Assembly (NCBI RefSeq): GCF_003001695.1
Contig: NZ_PVYX01000003.1
Location: forward strand, 1-64,000
Direction of reading: 5' to 3'
Source of the DNA: Flagellimonas meridianipacifica
GTDB lineage: Bacteria > Bacteroidota > Bacteroidia > Flavobacteriales > Flavobacteriaceae
DNA: 64,000 nt
Of the stretch, positions 15,555 through 23,654 are shown piece by piece. Both the position numbers and the translations under genes were made by a program. Position 1 is the stretch's first letter, and each line of letters opens with the position of its first letter. The notes below the pieces were generated by a model. It was not told where the DNA came from. It ran no database searches and saw only the letters and a program-made list of their open reading frames with translations.

Positions 15555-16720
15555 TTTTTCCTTTTTCGTTTTGATTTGAATGGATTCTTCTTGGAATCAA
15601 AAGAATTGATAAAATCCTGCATCTCTTTCGTTAGGAGTAATCGGTTTTGATTCTCCCAAAATTCAGGATTATAATCGTGTTTTAACTTAAAAATGTCCTT
15701 CTCTCCATTAGTGTTGCTGTTAAAACTAAAGGAGCCGTTGTTTTCAAAAGTCTGCAAAATATATTCGCAGGTATACAAATCTTTGAACGTTTTCTTGGTA
15801 TGGGTGATTTCCACAGAATACAAAATTTTGGCTGAGGTGATAAAATATTTGTCCCATTTAGGAGATCTGGTAAAATTGACGATCTGGTTCACACCAACCG
15901 TCCGTGAGCGTACAGGTCCATTTTTAAAATATCTATCCCTATCTATTCGGCTCTGCATCACAAAAGCTTCAATAGCCTTGGATTGATTGTCGATGATGTA
16001 ATTTCCCGAAGTATTCAAACCCACCAAACTCGAATCACTTTGAAAGAATATTTTGGACTTACTCTGATTTTCATATTCTTTTTCAACGAGACTAAAACCA
16101 TCACCAGTGGCATTCAATCGGATGGTTTCGAACAAAAGTTCTGAAAGCGAAAAAAAACTGAAGTACACTTTATTCTCGTCCTTATCCGTACCTATTTTTC
16201 GCATGTTGGATATTTCAAAAGAAAAATCCTTCTTTGAAGACTCCATCCCAGTTCGATAAATCAGAGTCTTTCGTTGCAATTTTCCTTCAATATCCTGTAT
16301 CCTAACCATTTTACCATTTTTACGAAGCAAACACCTGAGAAAGAAACGCTCTTTAAAAGGTGTGAACATGTAATGCTTTGGAATTGAATCACGCACCTTA
16401 TCCCAGAGGGTTTTTGTGTTTGTCAATATGATTTCGTTTAGCTTAAAGGCACTGGGTTTTAAATACAAGGTGTCCCTCAGTGCTTCAAATGTGGTGCGTA
16501 CCTTTTCATAGCCCACCTTATAGGCGACTACAGAATCCAACTCGCTCATGAAAAAGAATGTCCCATCCGAATTGGTGGTAGTATGGTCCATTTTGTTGTA
16601 TACATCCACAAATTCCAAGGGCTCCTTGCTTTCAGCATCAAGGATGACCACTAACCTTTGGTTTTGTGCCCAACCAAAAGTGATGGAAAAGATAAGTAGG
16701 GGAAGAATCTTTAACCTCAT
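15551..16720 (-). CDS. Exported protein with carboxypeptidase-regulatory-like N-terminal domain
   Basis: 389 residues with a signal peptide (MRLKILPLLIFSITFGWAQ). Residues 20-95 fit the CarboxypepD_reg-like fold (VVILDAESKEPLEFVDVYN, TTTNSDGTFFFMSELD, LKPSAFKLNEIILT). The rest is a long beta-rich domain without recognised motifs and a basic C-terminus (NPFKSKRKRKN). Its start overlaps the end of the lipoprotein gene by four bases (ATGA), so the two are translationally coupled. Likely periplasmic or outer-membrane associated. Confidence 0.8.
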   Translation of the reverse strand: MRLKILPLLIFSITFGWAQNQRLVVILDAESKEPLEFVDVYNKMDHTTTNSDGTFFFMSELDSVVAYKVGYEKVRTTFEALRDTLYLKPSAFKLNEIILTNTKTLWDKVRDSIPKHYMFTPFKERFFLRCLLRKNGKMVRIQDIEGKLQRKTLIYRTGMESSKKDFSFEISNMRKIGTDKDENKVYFSFFSLSELLFETIRLNATGDGFSLVEKEYENQSKSKIFFQSDSSLVGLNTSGNYIIDNQSKAIEAFVMQSRIDRDRYFKNGPVRSRTVGVNQIVNFTRSPKWDKYFITSAKILYSVEITHTKKTFKDLYTCEYILQTFENNGSFSFNSNTNGEKDIFKLKHDYNPEFWENQNRLLLTKEMQDFINSFDSKKNPFKSKRKRKN

Positions 16721-17400
16721 TCGGTAACGACCTTCAAATTGGTAAAGTTTAAATTAAATCCACCTTCAGGTTTTTTATGGTCTTGTGCTAGCTGAAGACC
16801 CCCAATTTCAATGTAGTTTTCCCATGTTGTGGTCATTGATGGTTCTGCCTGATTTTCTTTTCTGAATACCCATTCCCTAAGAATAAAGTCATCGCCAAAA
16901 TAGAAATCATAGGCATCGCCAGGAGTGTACCCACCTTCATTGGAATATACAATGGTTAATTTTTGCATGGGACTGTTACTTATGGGAGCGGTAACACTCT
17001 CAGTATGTTCATACTCAAAATTGTTTTGGTCCCAGACCAGATTGAATGGAGCCAATACCCAATATCTATCATTGATGAACCCTCCGTTGGTTTTGTAAGC
17101 AACACTGTCCATTTCTTTTCTGAAATAGGTCAGGGTATCATTTGCGCTTATTGCAGTTACTTGATTGGTTTTAGGTTTCCAAATCCACGAACGTTCAAAA
17201 TGGGTACTATCCCTATCCACATTAAAAGTGAAGTGAAATTCTTTTACGGCCTTCCAATTTTCATATCCATGGGCGGAGGCAATTTTTTCAAGAATGGATT
17301 GAGAAGGCTCCGCTTCTGCAACGGTGCTTTTTTTTGGTTCGGTTTTACAAGCCACAAGGAAAAGGGATAGACAGATAAAAATGGAAAATGGTGCTTTCAT
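16717..17400 (-). CDS. Lipoprotein, DUF6503-like
   Basis: 227 residues. A lipobox is clear: LFLVACKTEPKK, with the acylated cysteine at about residue 18. The mature part (KIASAHGYENWKAVKEFHFT, RSWIWKPKTNQVTA, INDRYWVLAPFNLVWD) resembles the DUF6503 family of Bacteroidota lipoproteins, of unknown function. It is coupled to the downstream exported protein by an ATGA overlap and diverges from the sigma factor gene across about 87 bp. Confidence 0.75.
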   Translation of the reverse strand: MKAPFSIFICLSLFLVACKTEPKKSTVAEAEPSQSILEKIASAHGYENWKAVKEFHFTFNVDRDSTHFERSWIWKPKTNQVTAISANDTLTYFRKEMDSVAYKTNGGFINDRYWVLAPFNLVWDQNNFEYEHTESVTAPISNSPMQKLTIVYSNEGGYTPGDAYDFYFGDDFILREWVFRKENQAEPSMTTTWENYIEIGGLQLAQDHKKPEGGFNLNFTNLKVVTE

Positions 17401-17487
17401 AACTTGGTTTATTATTCAAAGATACCGTCTTTTTAAGTTATCTTGTTGATTGATTTAACCAAGACTTTCTTCTGTAAATACCTGTAA

Positions 17488-18117
17488 GTGACTTTTATAA
17501 AAAGGCTGTTTCTAACTCTTATAAGTAACCTTGATAAGAGATCATTGGAAGAAAATGACCCGTATGCCCACCTTTCGGATGAGGAGTTGGTGGAACGGAT
17601 TGTGGCCAATAACAACCCCATGCTTTTTGGAAGATTGTATGACCGATATGCAAAAATGGTGTACAATAAGTGCTATGGTTTTGCCAAATCGCAAGATGAG
17701 GCAGAAGACCTGACACAGGATGTTTTTCTTCAACTGTTCATCAAGTTGAAGATGTTCAAAGGAAAATCCAAGTTTTCCACTTGGCTATTTTCCTTTACCT
17801 ATAACTTTTGTGTCAACTATGTAAACCGGAACAAACAACGCAAAATGAGTGACAAATCGGTTCCCGTGGAAGATTCCGAATATAAACTTTCGGCAGAAAT
17901 CCCTGACGAGGACCTTTTTGAAATGAAATCTAAAAAACTGAAAAAAGCCTTGGATTTGATTTCTGCAGAAGAGAAATCCCTGTTGTTGCTCAAATATCAA
18001 GATGGGGCCAGTATAAAAGAGCTGACCGAGTTAATGGAATTGGGCGAAAGTGCGATAAAAATGCGTTTGAAACGGGCAAAGAAAAGATTAATGGAAACCT
18101 ATAATACCTTGGAATAA
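17488..18117 (+). CDS. ECF-type RNA polymerase sigma factor
   Basis: 209 residues if the GTG at 17488 is used; no ATG lies nearer than residue 45, so the exact start is uncertain. Region 2 is visible as FGRLYDRYAKMVYNKCYGF, DEAEDLTQDVFLQLF and STWLFSFTYNFCVNYVNR; region 4 as LLLKYQDGASIKELTELM and SAIKMRLKRAKKRLM. There is no anti-sigma gene with a membrane helix beside it. Instead a 62-residue protein starts on the last base of the stop (TAATG), which may serve that role. An MscS channel gene follows. Confidence 0.9.
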   Translation: MTFIKRLFLTLISNLDKRSLEENDPYAHLSDEELVERIVANNNPMLFGRLYDRYAKMVYNKCYGFAKSQDEAEDLTQDVFLQLFIKLKMFKGKSKFSTWLFSFTYNFCVNYVNRNKQRKMSDKSVPVEDSEYKLSAEIPDEDLFEMKSKKLKKALDLISAEEKSLLLLKYQDGASIKELTELMELGESAIKMRLKRAKKRLMETYNTLE

Positions 18118-18305
18118 TGGCGAAAAAACGAAAAAATCCTTTTAAGGAATTGGAGGCCTCATTACGTGAGGTGCCCCCTGGTATGAAGAAAAAGGTGATG
18201 AACGATATTGCTGCGGCCAAGCTCATTATGGACATGGGCTCCCTGTTCTCATTTAATATTGGCTCGGCATTGAGAAGACTCTTTAAAACTTTTGGAAACA
18301 ATTGA
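18117..18305 (+). CDS. Small basic protein coupled to the ECF sigma factor
   Basis: 62 residues, starting on the stop codon of the sigma factor (TAATG). A strongly basic N-terminus (MAKKRKNPFKELEASLREV) is followed by VPPGMKKKVMNDIAAAKLIM and an amphipathic C-terminus (FNIGSALRRLFKTFGNN). There is no membrane helix long enough to span and no cysteine. Codon use is like its neighbours and the coupling argues for a real gene. I do not recognise a family. A sigma-binding or membrane-surface regulator is only a guess. Confidence 0.7.
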   Translation: MAKKRKNPFKELEASLREVPPGMKKKVMNDIAAAKLIMDMGSLFSFNIGSALRRLFKTFGNN

Positions 18306-18327
18306 TAACAATAGTAAAACAATACAG

Positions 18328-19155
18328 ATGGAAACAATAAACGAATGGAAAGACCTGACTTTTAATTCCCTAATAACCATGGGAAGGGATATCGCTTCTG
18401 CCTTGCCAAAAATAATAGGGGCACTTATTATTTTATTGATTGGATGGATTGTGACAAAGATTATCTTATTTGTACTTGGTAAAATCCTGAAACTGGCCAA
18501 AGTGGATACGTTGAGTGAAAAAATCAATGAGATGAATTTGTTCGGGAAAGGAGATTTCAAATTTGACATTGCCAAAATCATTTTGGGATTTGTTAAATGG
18601 TTGTTGTTATTGGTCTTTCTAATTGTTGCGGCTGATATCCTTAGCTGGGAAATCATTTCCACAGAAATTGGTAACCTCCTTCGCTACTTGCCTAGACTGT
18701 TTAGCGCTCTCGCTTTGATGATGATTGGATTATACGTTGGGAATTTTGTAAAAACCACTGTGAAAAAATTGTTCGACAGTTTGGAATTCTCAGGATCCAA
18801 CGTGGTCAGCAATATGTTGTTCTACATCATTGTGATTTTCATTTCCATTACTGCGTTGAATCAAGCCGGGATTGATACCACGATAATTACCAATAACATC
18901 ACCATGATTCTGGGAGCTTTCCTTTTGGCTTTTGCCCTAGGATTGGGATTGGGTTCAAGGGATATTATTACAGACTTGTTACGTTCTTTCTATACCAGAC
19001 GAACCTATGCCGTTGGGGATAAGATAGTTATAGGGGAACATTCTGGTACGGTGGAAGCTATAGAAAACAATAGCCTTACACTAGTAACCAAATCAGGAAA
19101 GTATGTTATTCCCATTAAAGATGTAACATCCGCCAAAGTAGAAATCAAAGGCTGA
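18328..19155 (+). CDS. MscS family mechanosensitive ion channel
   Basis: 275 residues from the ATG at 18328; a TTG 12 codons earlier is in frame but overlaps the small protein. Membrane helices lie near 20-50, 85-115, 130-150 and 165-220. The last helix is glycine/alanine-rich (GAFLLAFALGLGLGSRDIIT), the pore helix of MscS-like channels, and a short beta domain follows (YAVGDKIVIGEHSGTVEAIE). It stops there, so it is the small form lacking the large vestibule. It releases solutes on osmotic downshift. It follows the sigma factor and small protein, so it may be under the same control. Confidence 0.88.
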   Translation: METINEWKDLTFNSLITMGRDIASALPKIIGALIILLIGWIVTKIILFVLGKILKLAKVDTLSEKINEMNLFGKGDFKFDIAKIILGFVKWLLLLVFLIVAADILSWEIISTEIGNLLRYLPRLFSALALMMIGLYVGNFVKTTVKKLFDSLEFSGSNVVSNMLFYIIVIFISITALNQAGIDTTIITNNITMILGAFLLAFALGLGLGSRDIITDLLRSFYTRRTYAVGDKIVIGEHSGTVEAIENNSLTLVTKSGKYVIPIKDVTSAKVEIKG

Positions 19156-19210
19156 GGTAAAATGATATAACAAGTCGTTAATAGGGCATGTTACTTCCTT
19201 GGAATTTGAT

Positions 19211-19218
19211 TAATTTTG
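19211..19218 (+). promoter_or_regulatory. Candidate -7 box (TAATTTTG) upstream of the ClpP paralog
   Basis: Perfect TAnnTTTG 20 bp before the ATG at 19239. The -33 position has no TTTG. Confidence 0.4.
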
Positions 19219-19238
19219 AAACTTTCAATACGTAAAAG

Positions 19239-19787
19239 ATGAGTTCAAAAAAAGGAAAGGTCAGCGAATTGATCCAAGAAAAATTACTGGAAGAGAGAAA
19301 AGTGTTTTTATGGGGAATGGTGGATGATGATTCAGCAAAACACGTAATTGACCGGTTGATGTACTTGGACCTACAAAGTAATGACGAAATTCAATTGATT
19401 ATCAATAGCCCAGGAGGGTATGTTACCTCGGGGTTTGCCATATACGATACCATAAAACAAATAAAAAGTCCTGTTTCCACCGTTTGTTCTGGACTTGCGG
19501 CTTCCATGGGATCTATTTTACTTTCTGTGGGGGAAAAGGGAAGACGTTTTATCCAACCTCATGCTAGGGTCATGATTCATCAACCTAGTGGGGGAGCTCA
19601 AGGACAAGCATCCAATATTGAAATTCAAGCGAGGGAAATCATCAAAACCAAAGAATTGGGAGCCCATATCTTAGCAGAGAACTGCGGCCAAACTTTTGAG
19701 AGGGTAATGAAAGATTTTGACCGCGACTATTGGATGGGGGCGGAGGAATCCGTTGAATATGGAATCGTTGACGGAATTTTAGAATAA
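19239..19787 (+). CDS. ClpP-family serine protease subunit
   Basis: 182 residues. The ClpP catalytic residues are in place: Ser89 in SGLAASMGS, His114 in VMIHQPSGGA, and an Asp in KDFDRDYWMGAEE near the C-terminus. SPGGYVTSGFAIYD is the typical oxyanion-side segment. It begins directly with the handle domain and is shorter than the usual housekeeping ClpP, with no propeptide visible. Flavobacteria often carry a second ClpP-like gene away from clpX, and this copy has no Clp ATPase beside it. A strong hairpin follows. Confidence 0.9.
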   Translation: MSSKKGKVSELIQEKLLEERKVFLWGMVDDDSAKHVIDRLMYLDLQSNDEIQLIINSPGGYVTSGFAIYDTIKQIKSPVSTVCSGLAASMGSILLSVGEKGRRFIQPHARVMIHQPSGGAQGQASNIEIQAREIIKTKELGAHILAENCGQTFERVMKDFDRDYWMGAEESVEYGIVDGILE

Positions 19788-19807
19788 CATTGGTCTATAA
19801 AAGGGAA

Positions 19808-19838
19808 AAAGTCCTTCGTAGTGTTTACGAAGGACTTT
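19808..19838 (+). terminator. Hairpin terminator after the ClpP paralog
   Basis: A 13-bp perfect stem (AAAGTCCTTCGTA / TACGAAGGACTTT) around a 5-base loop, 20 bp after the stop codon. Only a short T run follows, so it may act from either side. Confidence 0.75.
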
Positions 19839-19897
19839 CTGCATATATATGGACGCCGAAGCGGAATATTTTATATATCTACGGCAATAACAATGCC

Positions 19898-19936
19898 GAA
19901 AGATTTTAATGTTCTGTTAAAATGTTAAAATCTTTC
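19898..19936 (-). terminator. AT-rich hairpin at the end of the photolyase operon
   Basis: GAAAGATTTTAA and TTAAAATCTTTC form a 12-bp perfect inverted repeat with a 15-base loop. The arm nearest the gene overlaps the stop codon at 19925. It probably ends the minus-strand transcript. Confidence 0.6.
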
Positions 19937-21457
19937 CGGATTCTTGATGATTTCCTGTGCTCTTTCCCTTAGAATTGCCATTTCTTTGGCGTCTTTTTTC
20001 TTTAATAGGTTCAGCATCATTGACATTCTTTGGTTGTTCTCAAAGTATTCCTTCTTTTCATCCAAAAAATTCCAATACAGCGAGTTGAAAGGGCATCCTG
20101 TATCACCGGTCTTTTCAGTAGGCTTATAATGGCAACCCTTACAGTAGTTTCCCATTTTGTTGATGTAATTGGCACTGCTCACATAAGGCTTTGTTGCTAC
20201 GATTCCCCCATCTGCAAATTGGCTCATCCCCCGGGTATTGGTAATCTCAACCCATTCAATGGCATCAATGTACACGCCAAGGTACCAAGCGTCTACTTCA
20301 TCAGGATTTGTCTGTGTCAACAAGGCGTAATTTCCAATAATCATCAATCTTTGTATATGATGTGCGTAGGCTTCGTCCAAACTTTGGTTTATGGACTGTT
20401 TTAAACAGTTCATCTTTGTCTTTCCAGTCCAAAAGAATGCTGGTAGCGGATTGTGGTTATGCAATTCATTCAAACTGGCGTATTCAGGCATGTTCATCCA
20501 ATAAATCCCTCGCATATATTCCCGCCAACCAAGAATTTGACGGACAAAGCCTTCCACCTGTGAGATATGTATATCCGATTGATTTTCATAAAAGTGTTCC
20601 AGCACCTGGTCAATAACCCTTTTGGGTGAAAGCATTTTGCTGTTCATTGCAAAAGATAAACGAGAATGAAAAAGGAATTTTTCACTGGTATGGAAGGCAT
20701 CTTGATAATCTCCAAAATACTTCAATAGGTTTTCGCAGAAATACTTCAATAGGTCTTCACATTCTGCTTCAGAGGTGGGCCAGTTAAAACGTCCCGCATC
20801 AATGTTTCCAAAAGTTTCGACTTCAGCCTGGTTTATTTCATCCAAAAGTGCACTCACATCCTTTGAAAAGTTGAGTTCTTTGGGAATGGCAGGTGAGCCG
20901 GTCCATTTTTTACGATTGCTGTGGTCGAAGTTCCATTTCCCGCCATCCGGTTGACCGTTTACCATCATGATGTCATGTTTTTTTCGCATCATCCGGTAAA
21001 AGCTTTCCATAATCAATTGCTTTTTCCCTTCGAAGAAATCTCGGAGTTCATAGCGGGTAGTATAAAAGTGTTCTGTATTAAAAGCCTCGACCGGTATATC
21101 CAGGGATTCGCAAATATCAGAAAGTTGTTTATCCAGTCGATATTCGTCAGGGAATTGATATTCAAATTTACCAGCGCCATGCTCATCTATTTGATGCTGA
21201 ATAACTTTATCTAGGTCGTGAAGATTTTCCGGGTCATTTATCTTTAGATAAACAATAGTATGTCCTTTGCTCTTTAATGCTTCTGAGAAGTTTCGCATAG
21301 CCATAAAAAAACCGACCACTTTTTGGATGTGATGTTTCACATATTCGGTTTCTTGACGCATTTCGGCCATGAGGTAGGTGACATTGTCATTCGTTTCTTC
21401 AAACCAGCTATGCTGCAGGTTTAATTGGTCCCCGAGAATTAAGCGTAGTGTTTTCAT
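19925..21457 (-). CDS. FeS-type bacterial cryptochrome/photolyase (PhrB-like, CryPro)
   Basis: 510 residues. It belongs to the deoxyribodipyrimidine photolyase-related family (LILGDQLNLQHSWFEE at the N-terminus; ILGWREYMRGIYWMNMPEY in the FAD domain). The four cysteines expected to bind a [4Fe-4S] cluster are Cys351, Cys439, Cys442 and Cys455 (NYCKGCHYKPTEKTGDTGCP). Characterised members repair (6-4) photoproducts with FAD and a lumazine antenna. It starts four bases after the CRY-DASH stop, so both are in one operon. Confidence 0.95.
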   Translation of the reverse strand: MKTLRLILGDQLNLQHSWFEETNDNVTYLMAEMRQETEYVKHHIQKVVGFFMAMRNFSEALKSKGHTIVYLKINDPENLHDLDKVIQHQIDEHGAGKFEYQFPDEYRLDKQLSDICESLDIPVEAFNTEHFYTTRYELRDFFEGKKQLIMESFYRMMRKKHDIMMVNGQPDGGKWNFDHSNRKKWTGSPAIPKELNFSKDVSALLDEINQAEVETFGNIDAGRFNWPTSEAECEDLLKYFCENLLKYFGDYQDAFHTSEKFLFHSRLSFAMNSKMLSPKRVIDQVLEHFYENQSDIHISQVEGFVRQILGWREYMRGIYWMNMPEYASLNELHNHNPLPAFFWTGKTKMNCLKQSINQSLDEAYAHHIQRLMIIGNYALLTQTNPDEVDAWYLGVYIDAIEWVEITNTRGMSQFADGGIVATKPYVSSANYINKMGNYCKGCHYKPTEKTGDTGCPFNSLYWNFLDEKKEYFENNQRMSMMLNLLKKKDAKEMAILRERAQEIIKNPERF

Positions 21458-21461
21458 CCGA

Positions 21462-22754
21462 TTAGAATAAAGTGTCTTGCAGCCATAGATTTTGAAACCT
21501 TCCCTTTGGATCGTACATCTCGGCTTGTCTTTTTATATTGAACTTTCGGTCCCTTGGGTCATTGCCCACACCACTATTGTACATCCAGTTGCCCCAATTG
21601 CTATGCACATCATAATCAATGAGCATTGATTCAAAATAAGCAGCCCCAATGCGCCAATCTTGTTGTAGTTCTTTGGCCCAATAACTAGCAACGTTTTGTC
21701 GACCTCTATTGCTCATCCAGCCGGTTTTAGCCAATTCTTTCATATTGGCATTTACAAAGGGCTCAGTGGTTGTGCCTTCAGTCCATGATTTTAATTGAAG
21801 TGGGCTGGATTTCCATTCATAGGATTTTTGAAGTATTCCACCCAATTTGAAAATGTCGTTTCCATACTTCAGCGAAACATATTTGAAGTAATCACGCCAT
21901 ATCAATTCAAAAATGAGCCAATAAGTATCCTGGTTTTTCTTGATATCCTTCTCGAACTTTTTAACCTCCCAATAAATGGTTCTAGCCGATATACTGCCAT
22001 TGGCTAGCCAAGGGGAAAACTTGGAACTATAGTCCGTTCCCACTAATCCGTTTCGAGTTTTTTTATAAAACGCAAGCTTTTTTGAATCCCAGAAGTAATG
22101 TTGAATTCTTTTCAGGGCTTCCTTCTCACCACCTTTAAATGGAAATGCGCTTTTAGGTTCATGGGCGAAATGCTCAAATCCAAGTGCTTCAAGAGATGGG
22201 ATTTTAGTGGAATTTTTTATCAAATTATCCTTTGACATGGATGGAACCTCTTCCTCTCGTCTTACACTAACTTCTTTTTCACATTTTTTCCTGAATTGGG
22301 TAAAAATGTTCGGGATACTTTGAAACGATGGATAGGGAAGGTCATCGGGATGGAAGAGAAATTGTTCAAAACTTTCAATGATGTCAATTCCGTTGGGTAA
22401 TTTGGATTTTACGCTGTTCAATACATTAACCTCTTCCGAAGTCCATTCTCTCTGCTTATAAATTTGGTGTATGTTGTATTCATTGACCAAGTTTGGCAAT
22501 ACGTTTTCTGGTTTATCAACAAACACAAGCAGATTTATGTTCAGGGCTTCAAGATTTCTTTTGAGTTCGGTCACGGTTTCAATTAAAAATTTGGCCCTAA
22601 AACGTTCTGTTTTTTTGAACCCATGCCTGGTCATTTCAAAAGAACGCGGGTCAAAAAAGTAGGCAGCTATGACCTTCGTCTCTTTAGCGGCTTGTGCGAG
22701 ACTTTGATTATCAGCCGTTCGTAAGTCGTTTCCAAACCATACCAATGTGTTCAT
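21462..22754 (-). CDS. DASH family cryptochrome
   Basis: 430 residues. The N-terminal alpha/beta antenna domain (MNTLVWFGNDLRTADNQSLA, VIAAYFFDPRSFE) and C-terminal FAD domain (IWRDYFKYVSLKYGNDIF, WMSNRGRQNVASYWAKELQQ, NWGNWMYNSGVGNDPRDRKF) are those of CRY-DASH. These proteins bind FAD and MTHF and mainly repair CPD lesions in single-stranded DNA. The gene starts one base after the stop of a 44-residue DUF2256 protein and is four bases upstream of the FeS photolyase gene. Confidence 0.95.
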   Translation of the reverse strand: MNTLVWFGNDLRTADNQSLAQAAKETKVIAAYFFDPRSFEMTRHGFKKTERFRAKFLIETVTELKRNLEALNINLLVFVDKPENVLPNLVNEYNIHQIYKQREWTSEEVNVLNSVKSKLPNGIDIIESFEQFLFHPDDLPYPSFQSIPNIFTQFRKKCEKEVSVRREEEVPSMSKDNLIKNSTKIPSLEALGFEHFAHEPKSAFPFKGGEKEALKRIQHYFWDSKKLAFYKKTRNGLVGTDYSSKFSPWLANGSISARTIYWEVKKFEKDIKKNQDTYWLIFELIWRDYFKYVSLKYGNDIFKLGGILQKSYEWKSSPLQLKSWTEGTTTEPFVNANMKELAKTGWMSNRGRQNVASYWAKELQQDWRIGAAYFESMLIDYDVHSNWGNWMYNSGVGNDPRDRKFNIKRQAEMYDPKGRFQNLWLQDTLF

Positions 22755-22755
22755 C

Positions 22756-22890
22756 TTACTTTGATTTTTTGCAACGTTGGCTGCAATATTTTACTGCTTC
22801 CCAATCCTTTTCCCATTTTTTTCGCCAAGTAAAAGGTTTACCGCACACTGCACAGATTTTAGTGGGAAGATTCACTTTTTTGTGCGCCAT
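22756..22890 (-). CDS. DUF2256 small zinc-ribbon-like protein
   Basis: 44 residues from the ATG at 22890. The sequence runs [20 protein letters not shown] then [20 protein letters not shown] and KKSK. The CxxC...CxxxC pattern, the WRKKWEKDW core and the position directly before a CRY-DASH gene fit DUF2256. Four cysteines suggest a bound zinc. Its first 32 bp overlap the end of the flavin reductase gene and its stop lies one base from the CRY-DASH ATG, so it is locked into the operon. Its function is unknown; the recurring association with DASH cryptochromes suggests a partner or chaperone (inference). Confidence 0.88.
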   Translation of the reverse strand: MAHKKVNLPTKICAVCGKPFTWRKKWEKDWEAVKYCSQRCKKSK

Positions 22891-23524
22891 GAATAAGGGA
22901 TTCTAAAGTTTCGTCCGGCTTGGCATATGAAAGTCGGTCCGTTATTTTAGGTTTGGCATACCCATCCAGCCCCACGATGGATACCAAATTGGCTTCATCA
23001 AGTTTGGCCCAGAAATCATCTAACAAAACGGATTCCTTGATATAAATGTCTTCAATGGCACCTACCATAAGAATACATCCGTTTTCCTGTATTTCATATT
23101 CATTGACATAGGAACATCCAATTTGGATAGGGCTTTCTTTCACAAAAGGAGAAGGAAAGTCGCCTTGGTAACTTTCGGTCAGTCCTGTTTTTGTAAATTC
23201 CGACTCGTCTTTTCTGTATTTAGCTGAGGTAGCGTGGGCCCTTTTGTAAATTTCTTCGGTAACAGCGTTTATGGTATAGGTGGAAGAGGCTTTGATGTTG
23301 TCATACGTATGGCGTTCCACAGTTAAAGGCCGAAGTACAAAACCCAGAAGTGCCGGATTACTTCCCAAGTGAATAACCGAGTTGAAAATGGCCACATTGG
23401 TTGTCCCATCTTTTGATTTTGAGGCGATGAGATTAGCGGATTTATAACCGGAAACGGTATTAACAAGGTTCGCCTTGTGTCTCGAAGGTAAAGTTCTAAT
23501 AGCTTTTTTTGAAAGGTGTATCAT
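22859..23524 (-). CDS. Flavin reductase-like (DIM6/NTAB) domain protein
   Basis: 221 residues from the ATG at 23524; a frame reaching 23608 adds 28 unlikely residues. The FMN-binding split barrel is seen in [40 protein letters not shown] and [20 protein letters not shown]. Family members reduce flavins with NAD(P)H or bind FMN as oxidoreductases. It is first in a tight operon with DUF2256 and two FAD-dependent photolyases, so supplying reduced flavin is an attractive but untested link. It diverges from KMO, another flavoenzyme. Confidence 0.88.
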   Translation of the reverse strand: MIHLSKKAIRTLPSRHKANLVNTVSGYKSANLIASKSKDGTTNVAIFNSVIHLGSNPALLGFVLRPLTVERHTYDNIKASSTYTINAVTEEIYKRAHATSAKYRKDESEFTKTGLTESYQGDFPSPFVKESPIQIGCSYVNEYEIQENGCILMVGAIEDIYIKESVLLDDFWAKLDEANLVSIVGLDGYAKPKITDRLSYAKPDETLESLIHGAQKSESSH

Positions 23525-23535
23525 AGTTTGTTTAA

Positions 23536-23543
23536 CAAAAGTA
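23536..23543 (-). promoter_or_regulatory. Candidate -7 box (TACTTTTG) for the photolyase operon
   Basis: Minus-strand TACTTTTG fits TAnnTTTG and lies 11 bp upstream of the ATG at 23524. The region further up is T-rich without a distinct TTTG at 19-20 bp. Confidence 0.4.
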
Positions 23544-23654
23544 CAAAAATGATAAACAAAAATAAAAAAGTTTGTGGATGATTCGGTTAAAGGTTGCATA
23601 CGGGTCAAATTCCTTATTTTAGTGGTTCAACAAAATTTCACCTCAAGTCACCTA

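Noticed and set aside
20717..20763. Tandem 24-bp similarity (LLKYF written twice) in the FeS photolyase
   Set aside because: The protein aligns over this helix with the family without an insertion, so it is a chance likeness, not a duplication.
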